This document shows, in pieces, positions 1 to 11,600 of a DNA stretch of 64,000 nucleotides. Source of the DNA: Tyto alba. Lineage: Eukaryota > Chordata > Aves > Strigiformes > Tytonidae. A program made the translations under genes and the position numbers. The notes below the pieces were generated by a model. It ran no database searches, was not told where the DNA came from, and was given only the letters and a program-made list of their open reading frames with translations. The stretch is taken from contig NW_024881283.1 in NCBI RefSeq assembly GCF_018691265.1, forward strand, positions 3,259,731 through 3,323,730, given 5' to 3'. The first letter of the stretch is position 1. Each line of letters starts with the position of its first letter.

Positions 1-2519
1 TAGGTTTTCCACAGAAACTTTGGAAGTCCTGCTGAATGGAAAGCTACAAAGAAACTGATGTAGGAGGAACAACACCCATAACAGATATAAATGGCATGGG
101 CTAAATTCATTCACCTACTGCTTATCCCAAACTTGAAAGATATTCCTAGACAATTCGTAACTGCTTCCTGTGCTGGGACTCAATGTCAGTCAGTCACTGC
201 TGCAGTTTATTAATAAGCAAATACACAGAATTATAGATACTATGAGTTCTTCTACTTTGATAGCTTTTAAACACTGAGCATATTTGCTGTGATACTCAGA
301 AGTCTAATTCACTGTGTGACCTTGTTCCCACCACCACCACCTCCCACCCTCACAGCAGGGATTTTTTTTTTGACTTTGTAAATGCTAGGACTCCATAAAT
401 TTAACTGTTAAGTTTTAAAACTTCCTACTGAAAAAAATTTAGCCCACTCCTACTGAAAAAATTTAGCCCACTTCCTACTGAAAAAAATTTAGCTTGTACC
501 CACAGTTGGATTACTCTGAACACCAACACTCCTGACAGGTCTTCAAAAGTACCTTAGAGTTCAACCTTTTAAAAATATATATACATATAAATGAATTCAA
601 GATAGACATCATCTTTGTTTTAGGTGGGTACTTAATCACAGCCTAAAAGATTGGATATCTGATCATCAACCAGCTTCTGAAAATCTCATCCAATCCTTTA
701 AAAGCAAGTTTTCAGCCATTTTTACACTAGCTGAGATGTAGACATACAGATGACAGAGCAATACCTTTGGTAACCTTCTTCATATTTAAGAACTACAGCA
801 ACGTTAAGGTACCACAGGCTATCAAAAAACATCACTTTAAGGAAGACAAAAACATCTCAGAATTTTGCAACAGTGATTCATAACACAATAAAACTTTGTG
901 TTCCAATGCCACAAACTTAATCTGAATCTGCTTTTCAAATTATATCTTATCTTACAAAGCCATTTTACCTAGAATCAATCCCATTCCCATTGGTACCTGA
1001 AAACGTAAGCAGAAGGCCCACCTGGTATAGAGAAACCAAGTCTTAAAAATTTCAAGCTTATTTTCTGAAAGAACCTCACTTTGGTATCAAGGTTTATTTA
1101 GCGCCAAAATTTAGCATGTATCTGCCCCATTTTCCTTTCTGTCAGTAGTCTGTAGAATTTATTTCACATAAATAGAAGCTCGGCCCCATTACCAGATAAT
1201 GGTAGGGTAGAAAAAGTAGGGGGAAAGGAATCCAGATACAGGACTTAATAATCACACAAATGCACCTATTTGGTGATATCCAATAATATCCAGGGTATGG
1301 AGGCCAGTCTTCCATCACTCCCCACATCTCCTGTCACTTCATCTTCCCTTTGATCTCCCTCAATCAGTAAAAACAGTAATAACTCTGAGCACCTTCAACT
1401 TGGTCAAAAAAGTTTCAAAACAATTTTTCCATCATGACAGTAGCTCATATCTACCATCTTCAAACACTGAAACCCAGAAGCAATCAATTGCAAAAACATA
1501 CTTCATGCACCTCCTTCAGGAAACATCCAAGTAAATTCTAAAAAGGAAAACCAGCCTAAGCAGGGGCATGCTATTCCCAGTCCTGGAAGAGCCTAACGTA
1601 ACTGCAACTATTTCTACATACATTAGAATATTTGATGGAACAAACACTAAAACATTTAGAGGCAATGACTTCTTGTGAAGCCTTTACAATGCAACAGAAG
1701 CACATCTTAAGTTTCTGCATATTTTTGGGGTTTGTTTGGTTGTTTTTGTGTTGTTTTTCCCCCCCCCAAGACTAACCAGATGTTTATTTCCCCCTGCCCC
1801 ACTTTTCTCCCACTTCTTCATACAGGATCAGCTGAACTCTGCTAAGGCAAGTGAGATAAAGCATTACACATGTTTTGGTTCAAAGTACAAACTGTATTTC
1901 ACAGGCACTTCCAAAACCTTGTGAGATAAACATTGATCTGCCTAATTCTACTTTCCCCTCAGGCAGAGGCAAGGCCAAATGAACCAGGGCCCCAGTCAGA
2001 CTGCTGTCTCTCATTTTAACTCTCTAGGGATTGCTGTGTTCCTTGCCAAACCATCTAGATGCAGGCCAAGTCAGGTTTCCATGTATCGAGCTGACTGCAT
2101 GACTGCCATTGGAAAGAACTAAAGGCTACCATGAATTATAAAGAGCACAAAGTCAGACACTTCCTCCACAGCAGCAGCAAAACAAAGCATCTCTATTAGC
2201 TCTTTGTAGAAGGAAGGGTGATAAAACTTAAACACAGTGAAGCTTAAAGAATATAGCTTCCAGTTTTAATCAAGTAAGCTCGTATTATAATCACCCAAGT
2301 ACACCAGCAGACTGCAGTAGGCTATAGCAGATTATGGTCCTAAAAGTAAAACATTATTTGTATATACTAAATCAAACCAGGAGACAATTTTTAAGGAAGT
2401 AAAATTTTGAGTTTGCAAATGGAGGCTTTAATGAAGCACTTCAAAGACTTCATTATCTAAGAGATTACCAGCATGCCTGCTGTTTACATTACCTTGTCCA
2501 GTCTGAAAATGTTACTCAC
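1..2519 (-). other. HNRNPR: HNRNPR intron after exon 6 (partial)
   Basis: AT-rich intron sequence to the window edge. I see no exon, RNA gene or intact mobile element, only a short tandem repeat at 421-493 and mononucleotide runs. The short open frames here have no recognisable product. Confidence 0.7.
421..493. repeat. Three-copy tandem repeat, unit about 25 bp
   Basis: The unit ttcctactgaaaaaaatt followed by tagccca occurs three times in a row with one or two base differences (421-446, 447-470, 471-493). It is a small local duplication inside an HNRNPR intron. Confidence 0.85.
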
Positions 2520-2696
2520 CAGTTTGACTGCTTCCTGTGCTGCATCCTTACTACAAAAAGTAATGAAAGCATAACCTCTGTTTTGACCAGAAAGAGGATC
2601 CATCATGAGGCGCAGATCCCAAATTGGACCAGCTTTCTCAAAGAGTGGTACCAATTCATCTTCATACAAGTCTCGTGGAATCTTACCAACAAAAAC
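2520..2696 (-). CDS. HNRNPR: HNRNPR exon 6 (most of RRM1)
   Basis: 177 bases, 59 codons, phase 0. It starts [14 protein letters not shown] (RNP2, strand 1 of RRM1), contains RGYAFITF (RNP1) and ends DAAQEAVKL. The acceptor ends ...ttag at 2697 and the donor is AAACTG|gtgagt. The following exon, which would complete RRM1, is not in the window. Confidence 0.95.
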
Positions 2697-5600
2697 CTAA
2701 GGAAGAAGACATTTAAAGCTTTTTCAGAAATCCAAACTTACTTTCAGTATTTGAAAGTATCTGGGAAAGGAAGTACATTGCAGCATAAACCATCACAGCA
2801 GAAACACAGGAAGTCTTCTAGACCTCCTGCTGTTAGCACTAGGTTTTACATATGGAAAACCTGGTTTTGTTATTCATATTGAAATTGTAAATTTCCATCA
2901 CTGATGAGGTAAATGGTTCTTGCCAGGTTATAATTTTGGCAATTAAAACCAAAGACCTTACAGACTATTTAGTTGGGTATACTATATTAATGCAGGCCAA
3001 GCACATCCTTGCTCTTGCAGTATTTTCAAATTGTTCTGTAACCCAAACTTCACTGGAAAAAGAGACAAAAAAAAAAAGTCTACAAAAATCCTTAAATTGC
3101 TCAATGCACATTCTCCACTTTTAATATATAGTGTAATCTTATTTCTATCTCTGTTTGTTTCAGCTTCCACCAACTGAATGTTTGTGTGTTGCCGGGGTTT
3201 TGGTAGCAGAGGAAGGGGTTACAGAGGTAGCCTCCTGTGAGAAGCTTCTCAGAGTTCCCCAGCTCCAAGTCAGATGCACCTCTGGCCAGGGCCGAGCCAA
3301 TTAGCAACAGTGGCTGTGCTTCTGTGAGAGCTTATTTAAAAAGGAGAACCTGAGAGGAGGTGGGGGAGCTTGGAAGGAGACACCTCTGCAAACACCAATG
3401 CCAGTGGAGGGGGCCGGGCGGGACACTGAGGTGTGCCAGGGCAAAGCCCCCCCTACAGCCCATGGTGAGACGACAGGGCTGTGCCGCTCCCCACAAACAC
3501 AGACCAGTGGAGCAGATGCCCACGCATGGCCTGGGGAGGACCCCACACTGGAGCAGGCGGCTGCACCCGAAGAAGGCTGGGACTCTCAGGGAAGCCCCGA
3601 CAGGTGTAGTTCAGCACTGGGAGGACTGCAGCCCACAGGAGTGATCCAGACTGTGGCAGTTCAGGGAGAGATGCAGCCCATGGCAAGGACTCGTGTCAGA
3701 GAAAGTTCATGGAGGACTGTGTCCCATGAGAGACACCACACTGGAACAGGGGAAGAATGTGAGGAGTCCTCCCCTAGACAGGAAGAAGCAGCAGCAACAA
3801 CAGGTGATAAACTGACCACAACTCCCATCATGTGCCCCTCTGCACTGCTGTGGGGGAAGAAGAAAAACTAGGAACAAAGCTGAGCCCAGGAAGGAGGGAG
3901 CAGTGGGGGGAAAGGTGTTTTTAAGATGTGGTTGTATTTCTCACTGTCCTACTCTGTTAAGTGGCGGTGGTTGATTTAAATTTATGTTCTTTTTCTTCCC
4001 CCATGGAATCTGCCTTTTGCCCGTAACCATAATGGGTAAGCCATCCCTCCCTGCACCTATCTTGATTCCCAAGCCTCTTGTTTTATTTTATCCTTACCAT
4101 TCCTGAGGGGAAAGAGGTGAGCAAGTGGCTCTGTGGTTCTCAGTCACCCTCTGGGCTCAAACCACAGCAATGTTTTAATATTTGTTTGAGAAAGTCTAGA
4201 GTCCTCCTGTTTTTATTCCTTGCACAAAGCAATGGCAATAACCTGTGGTAAAGTTTTGTTAAGGAGTTCAGTCTCTTCAGCTGAGGTCTCCCTAGAAAGC
4301 TTCCCCCCTCCCCCAATTGTTTAATCGCTGCAGCTCTCCTAAATTCTCAAAATCTCTGAATTCTAATACAAGCAAAACATTCTAAACTCCCATTAAGATC
4401 AAATTCTACTTAGTTTAACTTCAAATAATTTTTTTTTTTAGAAAAAAAGCTAGGAGTCAACCTTTTCCATCGAGGCAAGGCCTTGCTGTAGTCATACCTG
4501 GTACTGAAGACTCAGCAGATAATTTCAAAACTAAAGACACTCAGAATGTCCATGTAAGCATTAATATGAACAAACTCACAAGGAGAGTGTGATGACTCTG
4601 ATTTTTAAAATATGGAACATAAATTATTTCCCTTCAAAGGAAAGCCAGAACCTTTAGATGTTTATGTTGAACAGATATTCCTAAAATTCAGTTTCCAGAA
4701 CATTTCTTTGACTTACGTTAGCCTCTCTCAGTTCAGCGCGAATGCCAACTGACCATGATCTAGTTCTGATTGGGGAAAAGAGGAATGTATTTATCATACT
4801 GAGTGAAACCTCAATGGCAGAGCAAACAGGCTTTCCTCCACCCCATCTCCCTGAAAAGCTTAGAAACCTCTACAGACAGGTATTTCCATTGTCATTACCT
4901 AGAACACATTTCATTCTAAAACCCATGCACAGTTGTGGAAGACAAAAAACTGATACCATCATGGAAATGCACAAGAAAACTTGCTACTAAGACAGTGAAA
5001 CTGTCAGTTGACCTCTCCACAAATAGTGATTAAATCAGTCAAACGTAAAAAGTTGGCACTCAATTCTTTGTTTCAGATGCCACCATTTCCAGCAGAAACT
5101 GAAAGCAACAGACAGAAGACTTGAGAAAAATAAAAAACCCTAATCCAAATACAAAGGCTACTTTTCCAGTTATTTAATTACCACAAGGTTTACCATCCTG
5201 AAAGCTTCCATTTCTTCCTTTCTTTCTAGTCTCTGTTTCACTTCCTACAAACTTTAGACAACTGACAGTTCCACAAGATTGCTACTACAGTTCAGTTCAG
5301 GTAATAACACTCTTTACAGGCCTTGAGCCTGTAAACGTAATACACTGATGAACTACAAGATCAATATCAGACATGACAAACACCAGGTGAACATCTTGCA
5401 ATGGTCAGAAGAAACATCTGCAGTAATTTTTTTTAACATATGTTGATAAGCTTGAATAAAGTTGCTTAATTACCAAAGAACGTAGTTATCAGATGTCTTG
5501 TTTCACTTTTTAGTTCCACAACAAGAGTACTGTGGAAAAGATCTGAAAACTGTCATTATTGGTGAAACAATATATAAGAGATCTTGTCTAGGTAGGATGC

Positions 5601-8600
5601 AGCTGCATCACTTCTGGGTCTTTGTTGAAATCACTGACCATTAGACTTACTTTTTCCAGTTTTGTTTCCCAAAGACCTGTACAAAGTACTCCATTTTACT
5701 TCTTCCTTATTACCATTTTAGAAGATCAATCTGAAAAGTCTTAACTAGGAAAAAATTCAATTTCAGTTTCATTAACAACTTTATAGAGCATTATTGGGGG
5801 TGCAATCCACTTCTGCACTCTAGATGATATGTCCTTCAGTTATTTCAACAACTGAGCCACTTTTGTTGTCATCACAAACTAAGAGAAGATTACTATAGCA
5901 CTGCAAGAGCTTCCTCAAAAGCTCTCTCCTTTTAATAGTTCCTTTCATGTGCTTTGCAGTCAGTCTTTCCTAAACAACAGATTTGTGTTAATTAATGTAG
6001 GCTGCATGACTGCTTCATCTCATCCAAATCTACAATCTTCATTTAAAAAAAAAAAAAATGGAAAAAAGTTCTGGCATAGTGCAAAACCCTTTCAACCCCC
6101 ACAGTTCTTACAGTACAAAAGCAACATTCCATTTGTGTACTAAATCCAGCACAAGCTTTGTCTAGTTTAACTCCTGCTGAGTTTATAATACCATTGCTTC
6201 TTAAGTTAGTGTTATTACAGTAACTGATTCTCCCCATTCAATTTATTATGGACAAAAGCAGTTTAAATTGCCCTGACATCTCTGGCTACATAACATTTTC
6301 CAGACTGCAAGTTAATCTCAGAACGCTTCTCTGACTTTTTGTTACAAGCTCTGACCATGCACTCACAGAAAAGCAGATACAATACTAACTTATCATTCAC
6401 AGAGGTAAAAGGAGTTTTGCACTTTTGGTAACAACATTCAAAAGTGTTTATCACACATTTATCCAATAAATTTTAGCTCTGAAAAGGACATGTAGCGATT
6501 CCACAATTTTACAGTCTGAATTGTTATATAGATATCTAAGCTTGCACATCATCTTAGCATGTTACGGGCAAATAATCTATTTACAGAATATTAAAGTTTT
6601 CACTTCACATCACTAAAAAACACTGAAAGAGAATTCTCTCAAAACTTTAAGAGAACTTACTTTACCTTGAGATCCCTTAATAATACCGAAACCAAGCCAG
6701 TAATCAGTACAGACTTAAGCCAATTACTGTCTTCATGCTAGCTGCACTGTGCTAATTTTGGGAAGTGCTTTCCTCCTTTACCTATTATAATGGGGTAAAA
6801 AGCTGGGTTTTACAGTTATCAGTGAAGCTTCCTGTTCTTCCAATGACGTCTTAAGTAGTATTATATTCATCTATAGCAAAAGGTAAAGGATAGAAATCAA
6901 GTACCACATCAGTCACCTCTAATTTTTGGCCTGTCCAGACTAACATTACACTATATACATGTAAGATTTTTTTTTTTTACACTCTTCTAATAAGAAGAAA
7001 AAAAAAAAAAAAGAAAAAAGAAAAAAGAAAAAAGAAAAGGTCCTTCAGTTTTCCTCAGTTTAACAACTAAAAGCTCCTCAGAGTAAGGAGACTGAAGATC
7101 AGGAGTGGAAAACGTATTTTAACCTGTTTAGCAAATACAGCTCAACCTCAATAGATATTACCCACAAACTCAGACACTACAGATACAGTGCTGAATTAAC
7201 CATCCAGTATTATCCAGCTGAAACACTGGATGCTTGTCTTGTTTGCCTGAAAGCTTCATCATCCCTGAAAAGTATTCGATTTATGACTAAAATTCCTTTT
7301 GTTCCTTATACACTTAAATTCCTCCACACTGTGACTGAATTTAGTGAAATATTTATAACATGTTCTTTCATTGTCTTGTCTGCACTTAATTTCAAAAGCT
7401 ACTGAAATTGCTATGTAGCTGTTACTAATGTCTAGGTGTCCTCCAATGTCACTGAACAACTGGTTTATTTTAAACCACAATAAGACAACTTAAAGTAGTT
7501 TTGTCTAAAAAAAAGATGGAATTTAAGAATACAAAACCAATTATTTTTTTCAGCATTGCTTGCATATATACTTTAGTAAAGCGATAAACCACAATTACCA
7601 CAGAGCAAGCATACCTAAGCAGAGTTTGAGAATTTATGAAAATCATCAGTTGCCATCATTCACTTCAAGGACCCATTCTAATTATTTCCCCCTGCAAGGA
7701 ATTTATTTTTCATCATGGAATACTAATATTCCCTTTAAAAATCATCCTTACTGTGATGCTCCTAAGCATCTTCTTGACAGTATACATGAAAGCTTCAGCA
7801 TCTCAAAGGATGCAAAACTAATCTATAAACTGAAAGACATTCACGAAGTTGAACATTTTCTTAAATCTAATCTGGTGGTTTATATTAGAATCTCCAGAAG
7901 AACTCCTGTATCAAAGACTAGTCATAGTGTGATTGAGAATATTCAAAAGTATTTAGAATAAACTACAAAACAACCAGTTAGGGACCAAAACCTTGCAGAA
8001 TAGGTAAGCAAGGAAATACACAGCTCAAACATTTTTGTAACAAAACTCACAGCTTGCTACAAAGATGCACAGGTTCAGTCATGACCTTGAATTTCCAAAT
8101 ATGCCCACTGACTAGACTTTGTCCTTCAGAAGGGAAAAAAAAAAACAAAACAAAACAATAAAACCCTTCCAACCATCTTTATAAAAAGAACAGCTGGTAT
8201 AACAGGAGGTAAGAAAAGGCAGAGAAAAAAGATCTTATAAACTTTAAGCAGAAAAGCACTGTACAAGACCCTTGGGGATAATCAGTTATTAATATCTGCA
8301 AATGCAAATGACAAATCCCATGGGAGAAGGAAACACCCAAATAATTGCTTCCATTCTCATCCAATAAACACTCCCATAAATGTCTCCAAGTGTCAAGATC
8401 ACGCGGCCTCACTATAAGCAAAATACTTTACACTAGAGCAGCAAGTCCTTAAATAAAACAAATACTCAAGTTTAATATAAAATCTTATTGCAATTATTTT
8501 CTCCTCCAAATCTTCACACAGCTGTAACTGCTTTGTCTTTATTACAGAATCACATTCCAAAAAGGTCCAGCTGCTCTTAAAACCCACGCACTTGAAAAAA

Positions 8601-11600
8601 ATACATCAGACAGCTTCACCTACACAATCCTTTCAGCAAAGTGTTCACTGTGACAATTTGTGAACATTCAACATGTTGAACACCCATAAGATTGTTTATC
8701 AATACTTCAGTTTTACTGCATAATGTTTGGCTACATACCGAAAGAGTTAAAGCTACGGTTAACATGTAATAAATTCCACTCTGTTTTAAAAAGACAAATT
8801 AGTTGGTGTACAATTATTTAAAGCAGAAAGATTTAAAGCTGAGAGAAAAAAAATCTACCTAGTACGTATCTTCTTGAAGTCAGTAACAGTACTTGGGTAT
8901 CCTTAAAAACCAGAAGTTTGCCATTACTGACAGTGACAGCTCTGGCACCAACATATCTGAGCTGACACAAGCTATGAGAGCTTCAGTATCATTGAAATAA
9001 GTTTCAAACACAGAAGATTCACTGTCACAATCCAAAGGGATACATCTTGTGGTTTTTTGTATTTTTACCCACAGTATTAGAAAAGAGGCATTTATACTCC
9101 TATGTAACCAGGACAATAGGAAAGTGGTTCTCAAAAGCTTAAAAACACACCCAACTCATCCTGGAAAAAAAGTGCCAGTGTCTCCAGTCACTTGTGTTCA
9201 AACATGCTCTGTCCAGTCTACCAAATCATAAAATCATGCTGAAGTTGTTGGTTACTGTGCCTCAGATCTGAGCAGCAAGAGCTAAAGACTAAATTTAATA
9301 AAGCATACACCAGTTTCAGCAAGCGGTTCAGCATCTCAGCCAGTCAAACCAAGCAGCAGGTCTAAAGCAGTAATCAGTCGTTAAATCCTACAAAACACCA
9401 GCAATAAACTAATTTGGTAGAGGTATGATTTCTGTAACTAGTTGGTTGGGTTTTGCTACAGCCTCTAATGCTGATTCATGGCAGAAGCATTTATGTTCTC
9501 ATCTTAAGGGAGTTTCCACAAGTTACCCATTGTAGCAAGCTTCAGGAAACTTAAAAGGGTAAAACCACTCTAAATAGTATTAAAGCACAGCTGACTTCAC
9601 AGCTTTCCTGTGACTTCCTAAAGAGGCTAATCAGCACACATAGGTCAAAATACTTCAGATGAGTCGAGTATTTTCAGTCATGAATAAACCAGGATAGTTC
9701 AGTTGGAAGGGAACTACAGTGATCACCTAGTCCCACTGCCTAACCACTTCAAGGCTAGCCAAAACCTAACGCGTGTTAAGGGCACTGTCCAAATGCTTCT
9801 TAAACACCAACAGGTTTGGGGCACCAACCACCTCTCTAAGAAGCCTGTTACAGGGTTTGACCACCTTCTCAGTTAAAGAACTGCTTCCTAATGTCAGTGA
9901 GGCATGGTGCAATGATGTAACACGTTATGCCATCACATAATCACCCTGGTAACATCACGAAGTTGGTGAAAAACTTCTAAGCCACTTTTCTGAATGCACA
10001 AATGCAAAAATCTACAAAAGAAAACAAGCTACACGGACCCTTTCAGTGTGGTAGTTTCTCTATCAGTCCATGCAAGCATCAAGGATGTTTTCATGTAGAC
10101 TGAAACAAAAGCAAATAAACAATTTCTTAATAACTACTGATCTCCACTGTCCTCTTCAAAACTCTGTATGTGAGTGTCTTTATACAATACCCAAGACTTT
10201 TTCACTTTCGGCACGTTGCATGACATTGCTACTGTCACTTAAATCTCATTTACATTGTAGAGTCAAATACCTTTGAGTCATGTTTTTATCTATCTATACA
10301 GCTAATACCTACATTGACCACTTTTTGAGTGATGGACCATAAGCTTTAGGGTAGACCACAAAGTCTGGCAATTTAATGATCTATTTTACATTGTAAGAAA
10401 TTTTACATAGCCCTTCCTAGTACATTCCACATGCTTTTCCTCCCTCAACCTATTGCTCTGTCATTTGCAGAATACCAAGGAGTAAGAAAGACTGATTAAG
10501 ACACACACAGAAGAATGCTTTCTTCTGCAATACTAAAAACATTCACTTGCAATATAGTTTATTTTCAAGTACTTCTTACTTATCAGTTTGCACAAACATA
10601 CAAAATAACAATCAGATTACTCTGAATATACTAACCTCTGTTCCAATACCAGGCTGAACACCAGAATATACAGTATCTGGAGGAGGCCCCCCATATTTCC
10701 TCTGTCCTGTAGTTACATCCAAAGTGTAACCAGTCCTCTCTAGCAAAGCCTGAAAGAAAATTGTCACATTAGCTACTGGGAGGAGGAAAGTGGGGGCAGA
10801 AAATAGGTTAAATTAGAGGGAAAACAAAACACCCCAAAAAACACCCCATTGTAAGATAAGCATTTACTTACCTGCTCCTTGCCACATTTGATAACAATAT
10901 ATATCTGAACAGAACCCACAAAAAACCCTGTTATTTGGGGGGTTTAAGCAACCACCACCACAAAGAGCAACATTTGTTTTATACTACAAGGTCAAAGGAA
11001 AGAATTCACCTTTCCCTTATTTTCCATTCTATATGTAGTACCCCTAGAACTCTAGAACACCAGGCAATTCTTTTCACCTACTCTGTACTCGGGTTTTTGC
11101 ACAACAGAAGAGTTTCTTAATATACTAATACCTTGGTGAAATGTCCAATCGGTCCCCAAATAATTTTCTGAGTACATAAAAGCTTTAATATAAAAGGACA
11201 ACTAGGACAATTTTTAAATAGACCTTACATAACATTAAGTTCATGCATTTTGGCAATTGTGTAATTGGTAAGATCTGCGTTTTGAACAAGCACTCTCTTT
11301 CGGATCTCTATCATGCACACATTTCTTTAAAGTCAAGTGCAAATATACTTATGCAGGTAGTATTGATGCTTTTTAAGTACATCCAAAATTACTTCAGTCT
11401 ACGTACAGGTAATATATCAGCTAGTACAGAATAATCAGTATTTTCTAAATGTTACCTTAATCTTTGCTTCATCTGGTCCCTTTGTCGATTCCTGTACTTT
11501 GCTGCCTTGTTTCTCTCTTTGCCTGTAGGTCTTCATAACTCCACATAAAAATGCACTTTTGTTCTGTAGATACAATTTACAAAATAATTCAATTGTGTGT

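Larger units (their letters stand above)
2697..10635 (-). other. HNRNPR: HNRNPR intron 5 (about 7.9 kb)
   Basis: Long AT-rich intron between exons 5 and 6. It holds an LTR at 3184-4168, a CR1 fragment at 9688-9925 and A-rich simple repeats near 6969-7037 and 8140-8163. I find no further exon with splice sites and recognisable coding sequence. Several 60-130-residue open frames (for example 7560-7961) show no family resemblance. Confidence 0.65.

Noticed and set aside
3398..3871. 157-codon open frame
   Set aside because: It lies inside the non-coding retroviral LTR at 3184-4168 and has no similarity to retroviral proteins that I can see.
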